Assembly: GCA_029718625.1 (NCBI GenBank)
Contig: CM056379.1
Coordinates: 69,124,670 to 69,188,669, forward strand
Direction: 5' to 3'
Source: Synaphobranchus kaupii
Taxonomy: Eukaryota; Chordata; Actinopteri; Anguilliformes; Synaphobranchidae
DNA length: 64,000 bases
The notes under the pieces were generated by a model, which was given only the letters and a program-made list of their open reading frames with translations, ran no database searches and had not been told where the DNA came from. Each line of letters starts with the position of its first letter. The stretch's first letter is position 1. Made by a program: the position numbers and the translations under genes. Positions 20,345-31,903 of this stretch are shown piece after piece.

Positions 20345-23339
20345 CCTCTTAATGCCAAACGCCCCCTAGCGGTAACGCGGGCGTGACGGAAATTATTAAA
20401 TTATACATTTCATTAATTTAATAATATATAATAAACTGCTCACCTCAATATTTTGATTAAATATCCTTATGATATATCCATTCCTTCTGGGAAAGTGGTT
20501 TTTAAGCCCAAAACGTCGAGATAAAACTTTGTAAATAACGTTGGAAACTCTGACCTAATTCTCAAACATGTATTGCAGCTTGATATCACACCATAAACAA
20601 TGTGCTGGTAAACTGTTCTGCTTAATTGTATTTCACAAAACTTTGGTTTAAAAAATCATTATACCTTTAGGCTTCAAGAAAAAATACTTTAAAACTTTCA
20701 TAAGGCTGTACATGATTTTTTTTCCAATTTTAAACCGACTTGTGCTTTTTTGCACTTGATTACGACTCGTTCGGCTGTGTTCACTTTGGCGTTGTGAAAC
20801 GCAGCCAGTTTCTGGAGTACCAATCCAACGGCTTAGTATATGTTAGCCAGAGTGGTTTTGAACTTGTTTGCAGAGAATTATGCAAAACCGTTGTCAATTG
20901 GGTGTATTTCTTTGACTGATAGCACAATAGGCCTATCTGAAGTGGGAAAAACTGTCTTCGACCTGCCTCCAACTCCGAGTATTATTTGCTTTCCATTGGG
21001 TTTTAAAACTGTCTGTCAAATATTCCAGCCAATACTCTTATCTTTCAAACGAGCCGTCATTTAACACATTTCCTTCGTAAATGAAGGCGATAACAGCACT
21101 GCGTATGAGGAAGTGGCACTCACGCGTAATTATCGAGCCAAGATGGCGCAGTGTTTTTACCTTGTAGCGTAGCTCGCTACATTCCGTTTAGCAAAGCACA
21201 ATTAATTAGGTAAGGCCCGCAGTTACATTTTTTACTTTAGAGTATTTTTGATACAGTTTTTGTGTAGTTATGTCGAGATTTTTGAGGCGTTTATCCGTGC
21301 ACCAAGTGCTAGACGAACTGGATAAGCCAGAAGATGTTTTTGCCGAGGGAGACTCATCCTGTCTCAGTGACGCTGAATCCACTGATGACCGAGATGATGT
21401 TGCTGACATGTAAGTTGTTTTATCATACTAACAGTGTTATGCTATAAACGCATTGAATTTCGCCATGGCAGGTAACGTCGTTAGGGCTGGTGGTATTACC
21501 GATTTTTCGATACAGTGTGAATTCACGCAATGCCATGCGGGTTCGTAATTACATTGTCAACTGTATTTTATTGTTTTTCATACAATTAATATTACAAATT
21601 GCACATTCCAACGGTATGATAAATAATTTATGAAGTAAACTTAGGGTGTATTGTCTGTGTTGACAAACTCGCACGTGTTACGTGGCGTTGCCAACAACAC
21701 AGATGTTTGTGGAAAGTTTGGTGTAAGCATCGAAGGAAATGTGCAATTTAGCTGCAATGCGTGAATCCCTGTGTTTCTTCTGTGAAGCTAACTAACCTTA
21801 TATACTTATGCATAAAATCGGTCCCTCTCAGCTAAATTAATATAGATAGTATTACCTTTACAGTGGCAAGCTAGCAAGCAAAATTACAGGTAACAAGCAG
21901 CTAGCTATCTATTTGTGTCTGAGATGAGCTACTAAATCGATTTTTTTGAGTGTGAAATGGCTTCTGGAAGTGTTTAGTAAAGTCACTGTTCCACATGAGT
22001 AAATTGTTCTGTATGCAGTACAGAAGGCTGTGCAGGTAAACAAAATGACAATTTATGCATGGTATGAGGGAGAGAACATGATAACATGAGGGAGTACTTG
22101 TTTATTATTATTATTGTTGATTGTTGTTGTATAAGGGGGACTAATGGGTATATCAACATGGTGGACAATTCCATGGACAGGGTTAGTGGGGTTTGTAATG
22201 ATGCAGATTGCTCTCCTGAGGGAATGTGTAGTCTAAATGGCTTCTGTATGAATGGTTAAATAATCTCTCCTCACCCTCCACCCCCATGTTTTGATCCTTT
22301 GCCTTTTTTTGTTTTTAGTTAATTTTTTTTAGCTTTTTGGACCCTGCCACTTTGTACTTTCTTTGTGTAAATACGGTAACTTCAGCAATTAGAGGGCAAG
22401 GATCTTTTTATTTGTTACAGCAGGGGTGTTTTTATTTTTTATCTAGGAAACTGGTGGACTTTTGATTTTTTATCCACTGCACTTTTAGTAGTACACCTTA
22501 GTGCACTTGTATATAGTTGATATATGTTTGTCATGTATAAAGTTTTGCCTCCTAAAACCCAACCCCAACGTCCCTGTCATAGGAGGTGGCAACAGAATAA
22601 AGGACAGGACTGGCTAGCAGTAATGTGTAGGGAAGTTTCATACTATTCCCATTATTCATTTGAAAACCTGTTTGCACATTCCTGGACTCATTTCTGGCTA
22701 ATGGGGCTCTGGTGAAATACACAAGATTCACTGTGCTGCTACATGGGTTTTGACAGCTTTTTGTGACCTCGGGTAGTTAGTTGTGTAATATGAAGAGCAA
22801 CAAGAACACGTCTAAAAATGAACTTTTATTGCCAATATTGACAAATTATCTCATTGTTTTGTAAAAACCTAAAAAATAAATCATATTGAGACCTTTCTGG
22901 AACATTGCCATTTTTGGCACATTTGGCACCATTTGGCACCATTTGGATAACGAAAAAGGTTCACCTGAAAAAAACCCTGTAAAATTTGAATGGTTTGAGA
23001 TATTGACACCAGATTGTTACCAGAGGTAGGCAGCATATTGATGAATCAGATAGAGGAGTCATTTCCTTGATTGCATTTGTAGCTCCCCAGGTAAAAATTC
23101 TTAAACTTGAATGTAGGTACCCGTTTTTTTATATTTTCTGTACATAAATTGTTGTAGTTAAGTATCAAAAACTGGATTTCTATGAGTTCTCACTGCTTAG
23201 TCGTAATACTGCAGGTGTCTTCTTTAATAAAAGCCATGACCCATATTTGTACCATTTATAGTTTTTGAGATAACCACCTTTGTTTGTCACTAGTGAAAAC
23301 AGGTGAAAATTGGCCTATTTTGCCCTCGGTAGGAAGAGG
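20345..23339 (+). mobile_element. piggyBac-like element, family B, copy 1
   Basis: 2,995 bp between TTAA copies (20,341-20,344 and 23,340-23,343). Ends are CCTCTTAATGCC and (reversed) CCTCTTCCTACC. A close copy lies at 40,761-43,993 in the same orientation. The two align along their whole length with few differences apart from an L2 insertion in the second. Coding sequence is limited to the exon at 21,270-21,409 and a weak second-exon remnant near 22,540-22,600. It therefore depends on a transposase supplied elsewhere, if it is mobile. Confidence 0.85.
21270..21409 (+). CDS. N-terminal exon of a piggyBac-like transposase
   Basis: A clean 46-codon exon from ATG at 21,270 to a consensus splice donor (GACAT|GTAAGT, donor at 21,410). 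It reads 'MSRFLRRLSVHQVLDELD' followed by an acidic Ser/Asp-rich stretch ('CLSDAESTDDRDDVADM'). A basic start, a V-L-x-x-L element and an acidic patch resemble piggyBac transposase N-termini. It is identical in sense to 41,685-41,824. The remaining exons with the DDD catalytic core are not found in the element, so no functional transposase is predicted. Confidence 0.55.
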
Positions 23340-23343
23340 TTAA

Positions 23344-24361
23344 AGAAGGTCTATTTGCCTTCATTCAGCTGAATTCCTTCCACTTGAATGAAGCTATGCA
23401 AAGTTGGTTACAGTACCAATATCATCCTCCAGAAAATAAGGAACAAATATCACAGCAAATTATTTGGTTCAGTTCAAATATTGCAGTAAATGCTAGACCC
23501 ATCTTTATGAAAGACATGTTTGGAAAACAAACTATATTTATTAATGATATTTTGAGTAACGAAGGTAAGATCATGTCACATAAGCAATTAATAAATATGG
23601 TAAGGTATGTTAAATTCAAAATTATAATCAATTGATTGCTTCTTTACCACAAAAATGGAAAAGAATAATAATTAATACAGTAGGCAAGGAACTGGTCTGT
23701 AGGCCATATATCAGGAATCATAAATGGCTTAAAAAAAGAAGTATAAATAAAGAAATATACCAATTCTATCTAAGAAAGAAATCATTAGTTGCATTTCCTT
23801 ACAAAAATCAAGACAACTGGGAACAATTATTTGATATACCAATACCATGGAATAAAGTTTATGAGCTGATATATAAAACAACAATAGATTCATCAATACG
23901 TTCCTTCCAATACAAATTACTATAACAATTCTGGCTACAAAGAGGATGTTAAACATATGGGACATTGAACAATCAGCTGAATGTATATTCTGTGTAGAAG
24001 GGACTGAAGATATACCTCATCTTTTTTGGTACTGTCTGTGTGTTCCCAGTTTTTGGAATCATGTCCAAAATTGGATTTGAACTATAATATTAGATGTTAC
24101 ATTGATACACAAACTGTATTGTTGGTTGACTTAAAAGAATATAATCTAATGTTTGTAAATATGATTGTTCTCTTAGGGAAAGTATTAATTTCTAAGTCAT
24201 TCTCCATCCAGGAATTACAATTAGAAAGGTTCAAAAGACGGGGAAGGTATTACAGCAAAATAGAGGGCTTAATATTACAAAGTAATGATCGATTAAACAT
24301 ATACAAGGAAAGATGGAATATACTTAGGGAAGCAGAAGGATGGGATTAAATACTCCAAATA
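23344..24361 (+). pseudogene. L1 ORF2 C-terminal segment
   Basis: Continues the L1 protein after the piggyBac insertion: 'LNEAMQSWLQYQYHPPENK', 'FINDILSNEGKIMSHKQL', 'SINKEIYQFYLRKK', 'WNKVYELIYKTT' and the distal Cys/His region near 23,960-24,030. At least three frame changes occur (near 23,630, 23,925 and 24,020). It ends in the L1 3' part just before the Tc1 element at 24,364. Confidence 0.8.
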
Positions 24362-24593
24362 TACAGTTGAAGTCAGAAGTTTACACTTAGGTTGAAGTCA
24401 TTAAAACTCATTTTTAACCACTCCACAGATTTCATGTTAGCAAACTATCGTGTTGGCAAGTCAGTTAGGACATCTACTTTGTGCATGACAAGTAATTTTT
24501 CCAACAATAGTTTACGAACAGATTGTTTCACTTTTAATTCACTATATCACAATTCCAGTGGGTCAGAAGTTTACATACACTAAGTTGACTGTG

Positions 24594-26306
24594 TGTAATG
24601 GTGGCGTGACGTGTGAGGTAGGAGGAGCCAAATGCAGCAAGGGAATTCATTAAGCCCTAAGGCCACTAAGGCGGGAAACCCCTCAGTTAAGAGAGGGAGA
24701 CAAAACAATGAACAAGCCTACCTACGCTACAAACTGGCTCACTATCACACGCCAATAAGTAGAAGCGCAATGACAGGTTTCTCAGTAGCCAGAAATAATA
24801 TGCGCCCTGTCTCAGTAACGAGACGCATCAGAACGGGCGAGTAGCGTAATGGCACAAATAAAACACACAGTCAACAAATACTGCAAAATAATACGATAGT
24901 AAATGAGGAGGCGAAAGGAACTAACCTTCCAAGGCTACTCTCAGACTCGCAGTCACACACAAACATGTCCACAACATCGCCCAATCCTCCCTATAGGAAG
25001 ACATGTACCGAAGGACGAAACAGAACTACAGTTCCGAACAAAATCGGAACAGAAAAAAGCCAGGGGAGATGAGTCCTAATAACTACATCCACATAGGCAA
25101 GTACGCCAGGGGGGAAGAGTCTGGATAACTACATCCACATAGGCAAGCACGCCAGGGGGGAAGAGTCCGGATAACTACATCCACATAGGCAAGTACGCCA
25201 GGGGGGAAGAGTCCGGATAACTACATCCACATAGGCAAGTACACCAGGGGGGAAGAGTCCGGATAACTACATCCACATAGGCAAGTACGCCAGGGGGGAA
25301 GAGTCCTAATAACTACATCCACATAGGCAAGTCCCGCATTACTCCAGAAAATGTAAAGAGGTAAACGCCCGATCTCCCAGGAGAGAGAAACATTTTACAG
25401 GCGAGCCGACGGAGCACCGTCATCCCATAACTTTACTAACAACAATTACTAACACAAGCTTAGTAGAAAATAACACGCACTGCCTCTCAATATAATTAAA
25501 AAATCCTGACTCACAACAAAGGGGAAACGTAGACCACAAGAAGGAGATAAAAACAGGGAACAAACGTACCGAAGCTACTAACCGGCTCACTGTAACACAC
25601 AAATGAGTAGAAGCTCAAACGCCAGGTTTCACAGTAAGAAAACCAAACAAGGCGAATGGAACAAAGAACTGCTACCCTATACTTCTACGAGCTAAGTAAC
25701 TCAGTAAAAGCGTGAACGCCCGATCTCCCAGGAGAGAGAAACCTTTTACAGGCGAATAGAGCAGAGATCTGCGGTCCCATCAGTAATGAGACGTTAGAAT
25801 AGGCGAGTAGCACAAATGGTACAAAAAACAAATAACGCCCTGACTCACCGTATTGATAAAGCCCTACATCTCAGTAAGAGGAAAAGTAACGAGAAAAAGG
25901 AAGGACCAGGAAGCGGCGACTGAAACGAGCATGAAAAAAGGAATTTAACCTTAAAGCTCAACGCACATAGGCAAGTCCCACAAAACTCCAATCAAACAAA
26001 AGGGAGCAAAAATGGTTTCCTAAAATACTTCAACCTAACCATACTGGCTAAGCGATCAAAGGGCAAAAAATAATACCACACACTAAACAGTACAAATAAT
26101 ACCAGACAATACAAAACAACATCGAAGCCCCGAATGAAGAAAACGGGAGGCTTATATTGCTCCAAGGTGACCACGCACAGGTGTGGACGCTGACAGAAGC
26201 TCCGCAATCAAAGCAGGGTGGAGCAAGCATCCACCAAAAGGGCAGCGCCCTCGCGTGGCCACCGAGGAAAACGACCGCATGGGAAAAAGGGTCGAAACCC
26301 ATGACA
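24594..26306 (-). mobile_element. Solo LTR, family 1, copy 2
   Basis: 1,713 bp. On the minus strand it begins TGTCATGG and ends TTACA. It is flanked by CTGTG (24,589-24,593 and 26,307-26,311), and the joined flanks restore the Tc1 sequence 'GACTGTGCCTTTAAA'. It carries about five tandem 46-bp units (25,078-25,335). It is the same family as 5,182-6,525 and 26,784-28,710. Confidence 0.9.
25078..25335. repeat. 46-bp minisatellite in an LTR
   Basis: About five and a half units of roughly 46 bp containing 'AACTACATCCACATAGGCAA' and 'CCAGGGGGGAAGAGTC'. The units are almost identical, and the array is seen only in this LTR copy. Confidence 0.9.
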
Positions 26307-26529
26307 CTGTGCCTTTAAATTTTTAATATTTGGTTGCATATCCTTTGCATGCCATGACTTCCTGATGTCTGTGATCCAACAACATCAAAAGACTCTTGAT
26401 ATCTTAGTTTGTGATACACTTACAAGCGATACTATAACGTCTCTGCATTTGAATGGATCTCTATGGGAATTGTGGGTTGGGACTAGATTTAGCTGTAAAT
26501 TACAATGGAACAGTATGGAAACACATGGT

Positions 26530-26710
26530 TGGCTAAATGGCTCTAAGTCATCACGCGTCTGACGTATCAAACAAGCCTTATCACTCTGCTGCCAGAAATA
26601 CAGTAGATATGGATGGATAACTTGAAGGGTTTCTTCTCCTGATCCATCCATGTCTACTGCATATCTGGCAGCAGAGTGATGGTTTGAGGCTTGATGACTT
26701 ACAACCATTT
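26530..26710. repeat. Short foldback (about 85-bp arms) inside the Tc1 element
   Basis: 'CACTCTGCTGCCAGAAATAC' (26,582-26,601) pairs with 'CATATCTGGCAGCAGAGTG' (26,659-26,677). Pairing extends outwards to AAGTCATCA / TGATGACTT and inwards to 'GGATGGA / TCCATCC', around a loop near 26,615-26,640. Confidence 0.75.
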
Positions 26711-26783
26711 TACCAATCATGTATTCCATACTGTTCCAGCATAAAATCTGCGGAGTGGTTAAAAATTAGTTTTAATGACTTCA

Positions 26784-28710
26784 TGTCATGGTTTTGGACC
26801 CTGTTGTCCTATGCGGTCGTTTTCCTCGGTGGCCACGCGAGGGCGCTGCCCTTTTGGTGGATGCTTGCTCCGCCCTGCTGAGTTGGGGGAGTTTCTGGTT
26901 AGCGTTTCACCTGTTCGTGGTTCCCTGAGAGTTATATAAGCCTACCGTTTCCTTCGTTAGGGGCTTCAACATTAATTGTTAATTGTTTTGTATTGTGGTG
27001 TATTGTTGGCTGTGAGTGCTCGTACCATTTTGGCTACTCGCCCATTTTTAGCGTCTCTTTGTAGAGGCAGGGCTTATTTCTTGCTGGCTTTGTAGTGGAT
27101 TATCTCGTAGAAGTTTGCGACTGTAAATCTCTGCTCTAGTTCGCCTGTGTGCGTTTTCCTCCGTGTATGGAGATTTGGGCGATGGTCGGAACTGTGTTCT
27201 GTTCGCCTCTCGGTGCATGTCGTCTCATGGGAGATCTGGCGTTTCGCTTCGGCTGGGTTGCTTAGCTTGTAGAAGTGTAGAGTAGCTGTTCTTTGTCCCT
27301 TTTTGCCGGTTAATGGTTTTCTTATAGAGAGACCTGGCGTGTTAGCTTCTACTGATTTCCGGGTTACGGTAAGCCAGTTAGTAGCTTGGTACGTTTATTC
27401 CCTGTTTTGTCTCCTTCTCATAGACTGCGTTCTCCTTTGTTGTGAGTCGGGGTTTTGTTACTTATTCCTTTACTGTGAGGCTAGGGCGTGTGTTTATTTA
27501 AGTTCGCGGTGTCTTTTGGTTAGTAAGTTTTGGGACGACGGTGCTCCGTCGGCTCACCTGTAAAATGTATCTCATGTGAGATCGGGTGTTTACCCAGGTA
27601 TGTTTGCTGCATTAGACTGCGAACTTATTTAAGTAGCCATGGAACGTTAAGTCTCTGTTCCTGTTTGCCTCGTTACCTTTCTCCTTATTAAGAGGCTAGG
27701 GCGCTTGTTTGATTAAGTTTGCGTGAGTCTCTGGTTAGTAAGTTATGGGACGACGGTGCTCCGTCGGCTCGCCTGTAAATGTCTCTCCCTCTTGGGAGAT
27801 CGGGTGTTTGCCCAGGTACGTTTGCTGCATTGGACTGCGCACTTATTTAACTAGTCATAGAACGTTAAATCTCTGTTCTTGTTCGCCTAGTTACATTTCT
27901 CCTGTCTGTGAGGCAGGGCTTGTGCTTGTGTTAGTCTGTTTAACCCATGGTTAGGGTGCAGCTGTCCTGTTCATCTCTTTTTGTGCTTTCCTTCTCCGTG
28001 TATAGGAGATGTGGGCGATGGTTCGGAACTGTAGTTCTGTTCGTCCTTCGGTGCAATTCGTCTCTTAGGGAGACTGGATGATATTGTGGACATGTTTGCG
28101 TGTGACTGCGAGCCTTGAAGCCGTGGAACGTTAATTATCTGTTCCTGTTCGCCTCGTTACATTTCTCCTGTCTGAGAGGCAGGGTTTATGCTTGTGTTAG
28201 TCAGGTTAGCCTATGGTTAAGGTGCAGCTGTCCTTCATCTCTTTTTGTGCTTTCCTTCTCCGTGTATAGGAGTTATGGGCGATGGTTCGGAACTGTAGTT
28301 CTGTTCGTCCTTCGGTGCAATTCGTCTCTTAGGGAGACCTGTTATGATGTTGGACATGTTTGCCTGTGACTGCAAGCTTTTAAGCCACGGAACGTTGGAT
28401 CTGTTCCTCTCGCCTTCTCATACTATCCTATTATTTTTGCAGTGTTTGTTTGTGTTTTATGTGGTTTTTACGCTCCCGCCCGTTATGTGTCTCGTTTCCG
28501 AGACAGGGCGCGTGTTTATTTCCGGCTGTTCTGATCCCTGTCTTTGTGCTCTACTGGGTGATTGGCAGTGGGCCGGTTAGTAGCGTTGTGTGTTCCTTGT
28601 CTTGTCTCCTTCCCTTATCTGCGGGGTATCCCGCCTTAGTGGCCTAAGGGCTTAATGATTCCCCTTGCTGCGTTTGGCTCCTCCCACCTCACACGTCACG
28701 CCCCATTACA
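26784..28710 (+). mobile_element. Solo LTR, family 1, copy 3
   Basis: 1,927 bp, TGTCATGG..ATTACA, flanked by CTTCA (26,779-26,783 and 28,711-28,715). A TATA-like TATATAAG is at about 26,934. It is longer than copy 1 because internal blocks are duplicated: 'GACGACGGTGCTCCGTCGGC' at about 27,533 and 27,749 (216 bp apart), and 'GGTGCAGCTGTCC' at about 27,955 and 28,220. It is in the same Tc1 host as copy 2 but in the opposite orientation. Confidence 0.9.
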
Positions 28711-28721
28711 CTTCAACTGTA

Positions 28722-28825
28722 TATATTTTTTCTTCTTAGTGGCTGGAATACTTAGATAAGGGAAGAAAATTTTTTTTTTTTAAATACTAATAATATGCAT
28801 GTGTGTATGTGTTTTTGGGATGTTC
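28722..28825. other. AT-rich remnant between Tc1 relics
   Basis: T-rich stretch and TGTATG repeats. It may be L1 3' UTR continuing past the Tc1 insertion, but this is not demonstrable. Confidence 0.3.
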
Positions 28826-28927
28826 TGAAGAAGACTTTACGGAGTGGTTCGACTTTCCCGTTGTCAATACAAGATCTTGGCCAAAAATTAATGCAACTCT
28901 GGACGGAAATAAATGTTGTGACGTTGC

Positions 28928-30420
28928 TGTCATGAACCTGAACACGGGCTGAACCCAAATGCAACGACAAGGAGGCAGAGGTACAAAAAACAGATTATTT
29001 ATTTATATATTGGGGCAGTCCCATGCAGTACACAATAACACAATACAATGATTTCCCCGGATCTTCTCCGGGACATCACACTTGCTCCAAGCCGGAGCTG
29101 GACTTTGACAAGAAGCTCCAAGCCGGAGCTGGACTGGATCGGAACACCGACTGGAACACCTGGAAATGTTCCAAACCGGAACTGGACTTGACGGAACAAA
29201 TGTTCCAAACCGGAACTGGACTTTAGGAGTCGGTCAGGGATTGCCCCAAACCGGGACTGGACTCAGACGGAACATCTGGAAATGTTCCAAACCGGAACTG
29301 GACTTGGACGAAACAGGAATCTTCCCACACCGGGACTGGACTCCGCCGAATCACCCTCGAGTCGTTCCAAGCCGGAACTGGACTTCGCGGGTCACTCTGG
29401 AATTATTCCAAGCCAGAACTGGACTTGGCGGATCTGGACAGACTGGACAAACAAGACAAGCAGACGGAGCGCTAGGCATCCAATAAATTATGCTTCTAAC
29501 TAATACTCCTTAAGCGAGGGAGGACATATAAAACAAACAATCCGGTTATGATAAATGATGAAGGTTTTTGGAGTGGGAGAGACTGGAATGTTATTGGTAA
29601 CGAACAACCGGGTTGTTGAAGCAGAGGAGGGGCGGCAGCAGAAACGGCAGGGCAGGACAGTGCAGCAGACCTCGGGTCGGCCCAGATGTGGCAGCAGGAC
29701 AACAGCAGCAGGCGCAACCGTAACCGTAGCACTGGCAGTGGCAACGGCCGGACGCAGGAACAGCTGTAGAGTGGGAGAGCAGAATTCCCTGCTGCGGGCA
29801 CAACGTCAGGTGGAGAGCGGGGGTACCGCAACACAAACAGGGAGTCGAAACAACGACTGCAGGCTGGCAGACTTCAAACAAAGAAGAGGTTACTCAGACA
29901 GGTTATTGCACGGCAGGTATTGTCGTACAAACAGGACAGGATGAAGGTTTGTAGTTTGGCAGAGTGCCCTAAGCACCCAAACAGAACCAAACACAGGAAT
30001 CACGGTTACACACGCCGGCAGGGTGAACTAACACCAATACGGAACCGAACTGTGCATCTAGACTAAGACAAGGAATTTACTAGACCAGAGGTTTCAATAA
30101 CAACGATAACGAACAACAACGTTAACGAACTGGCCACGAACAGATGAAAGGTGAGTTAAATACGGAGTGTAATTGATACCAATTTAGGAAAGTGTGTGAA
30201 TGTGTGTGTGTTTGATTGAACAGAGCGGAGTGTGAGGAATGTATGCAAAATGAGAAGAGGGGATAGGCTGAGATAGAAGTGGAGAAATTGAGTGGAACAA
30301 ACGGAGGGAACACGCCCAGCCTGCAAAACGGGGGGAAAACACGAACAATGGAAGTCAAACATGACACGGAGGGATAAGGGAAAACACGGAAACCGGACAG
30401 GATGGGAACGGAACGTTACA
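28928..30420 (-). mobile_element. Solo LTR, family 3
   Basis: 1,493 bp. On the minus strand it runs TGTAACG..CATGACA. It is flanked by GTTGC (28,923-28,927 and 30,421-30,425), and joining the flanks restores the Tc1 transposase frame. It carries a minisatellite at 29,085-29,430. ORFs within it are composition artefacts of the repeats. It is unrelated by eye to LTR families 1 and 2. Confidence 0.88.
29085..29430. repeat. Irregular minisatellite with core CCGGAACTGGACTT
   Basis: The core 'CCAAACCGGAACTGGACTT' or a variant recurs about nine to ten times at 30-65 bp intervals, separated by related rather than unique sequence ('GGAACATCTGGAAATGTT'). Confidence 0.85.
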
Positions 30421-30532
30421 GTTGCATAAGGTTGTCAAAACAATGCCACGACGAATGCGTGCCGCAATCAAAGCTAAAGACGGTCCAACAAAATATTAGA
30501 GTATGCGACTTTTTTTTTGGCCAGGCAGTGTA

Positions 30533-31903
30533 TAATTTCACCCAAAACCTTTTTAACTAGATTAGATAGGATACGCGTGTCACAACCGAGCAGTGTCAGT
30601 GGTCTCCAATTCTTTAAAAATATAGGATTTTTATATTGTCCTTGAGGGTCTTGTTTTAGTAGTAATGTTATGAGGCCCTCTTTTTGAGTTTCTGATAATT
30701 TGCCTTGCGTAAAAGACAAATTGAAAGATGCCATTAAAGGTTTTATTTCTGCAAAGAAGGTTTTATAGACTTAAATTTGCATGCCATCCAACCCTGGAGA
30801 TTTGTTTTGGTTTAAATGAGTTAATTGAATCAATTAATTCCTCCTCTGAGATCACACTTTCACACTGGCGCTGTGGTTGTTCTGGCTGTGATTACCTGGA
30901 AAAAATAGTTCACAACTAGGACCAGTTAAAGGGTCCGGCTTCTCGCTAAAGGAGAAAATACCTTTAAAATAATAAAAATACCTTTAAAATAGTCTACTTC
31001 CTCATCCATTATTTGTTCCGGTGTAGTAAGTGTAAGGCCCTCCAAGATACACAATTTAGTAACATTTTTCTTGAGATCATTTCTCTGATTTAACTTTAAG
31101 AAATGGGCTGTGCATTTTTCACCCTCCACCACCATCCAAGTGGCTCTAGATCTGTAAATAATAGCATTAACTCTTACCTGATATAAGTGCTCTAACTCCC
31201 ATTGTTTATCTTGTATTAATATAGTAATATCTGGTTGTTGATATTGTGTTTCATCTAATTGTTTATTCAATTAATTTATCTCTCCAATTAAGGTCCTCTC
31301 CTGCAGAAGGAATTGTTTCTGTTTCTATGATGCCATTTTAATCGAGTGACCCCTAAATGCACACTTAAAGCAGTCCCAAACATTGTGTAGATCAGTAGAA
31401 TTTACATTATGTATAAAAAACATTAATAAAATCTTTTGTTTTCTCTGTAAATATTGGATCCTTTAAGATAGATTGATTACATTTCCAGTAACCCTGAGCT
31501 CTAGGATGTTCCTTTGTGTTAATGTGGATTACTATTATGACATGATCGGATCTAAGACGATCTCCAATAATGCATTTTGATATCTTGGAAACAAGTGAAA
31601 ATGAAATAAGAAAATAATCAATACGACTAGCTTGTTGCCCTCTACGCCATGTGTATCTTATAGAGTCTGGGTTCTGCAATCTTCATATGTCCACCAGATC
31701 TAATGATGACATAAGTTCTGATATTGCATTAAAAGCCTGGGGGTGATAATTTCTGCTCGATCTTTGGTTGTACTTAGGACTGACAAGAATAATCTGATTA
31801 TTGCATTCTGAATGCATTTTTGAATATCCTGAAAGAAATTTGCATTGTCTTCATTTGGCGCATAAATATTAATTAAACCCATTCGTAAATGATCTATAGT
31901 TAT
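30533..31903 (-). pseudogene. L1 endonuclease (C-part) and reverse transcriptase start
   Basis: From right to left: 'MGLINIYAPNEDNANFF' (endonuclease), 'YTWRRGQQASRIDYFLIS' and 'RLRSDHVIIVI' (the C-terminal endonuclease SDH block), a linker with 'RSRATWMVVEGEKCTAHF', then 'QKEGLITLLLKQDPQG' and 'FLKNWRPLTLLGCDTRIL' of the reverse transcriptase. Frame changes occur near 31,690, 31,290 and 30,900. Homology ends at the Tc1 terminus (30,530). Confidence 0.85.

Larger units (their letters stand above)
10504..24361 (+). mobile_element. L1-type LINE, split into three parts by nested insertions
   Basis: The segments 10,504-10,673, 19,245-20,344 and 23,340-24,361 read as one L1-type ORF2 from the start of the reverse transcriptase to the C-terminus. 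Gap one is the foldback composite, flanked by the 3-bp repeat CCT. The protein sense runs from '..QYKDP' to 'FLKNWRPLT' across it. Gap two is a piggyBac-like element flanked by TTAA. The endonuclease half is missing. Frameshifts and stops are frequent, so this is a dead copy. A minus-strand L1 with the complementary (endonuclease) half lies at 30,533-44,170. Confidence 0.85.
24364..28719 (+). mobile_element. Tc1/Sleeping Beauty-like element split by two solo LTRs
   Basis: Starts CAGTTGAAGTCAGAAGTTTA after TA (24,362-24,363) and ends CTTCAACTG before TA (28,720-28,721). The left end shows the salmonid Tc1 IR/DR layout: an outer repeat, then an inner direct repeat GGTCAGAAGTTTACATACAC at about 24,560-24,580. 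Removing the two LTRs leaves about 700 bp without a transposase. The right inverted repeat is shortened, apparently by deletion between two GACTTCAAC copies. Confidence 0.85.
28826..30530 (+). pseudogene. Tc1/mariner transposase C-terminus and end, split by a solo LTR
   Basis: Reads 'IQDLGQKLMQLWTEINVVT' before an LTR insertion (28,928-30,420) and 'TMPRRMRAAIKAKDGPTKY' plus stop (30,497-30,499) after it. The MPRR..A.I.AK.G.TKY ending is typical of fish Tc1 transposases. The inverted end ..GACTTTTTTTTTGGCCAGGCAGTG stops at 30,530 before TA (30,531-30,532). The catalytic DDE core is missing, so this is only the 3' tail of a dead copy. Confidence 0.75.

Noticed and set aside
25078..25335. CRISPR-like direct repeats
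   Set aside because: The units are contiguous with no unique spacers, lie inside a solo LTR in vertebrate DNA, and have no cas-like genes nearby.
12871..28710. Treating the 12,871-13,950 LTR as the same family as 5,182-6,525 because both start TGTCATG
   Set aside because: Beyond the first seven bases the sequences and the 3' ends differ.
29085..29430. Repeat-spacer look of the GGAACTGGACTT array, and ORFs such as MFQTGTGLDG
   Set aside because: The spacers are themselves related repeats. The ORFs only reflect the repeat composition.
29496..29944. Overlapping ORFs on both strands (about 110-130 codons)
   Set aside because: They lie in GC-rich LTR sequence, overlap each other in opposite strands and show no recognisable motif.
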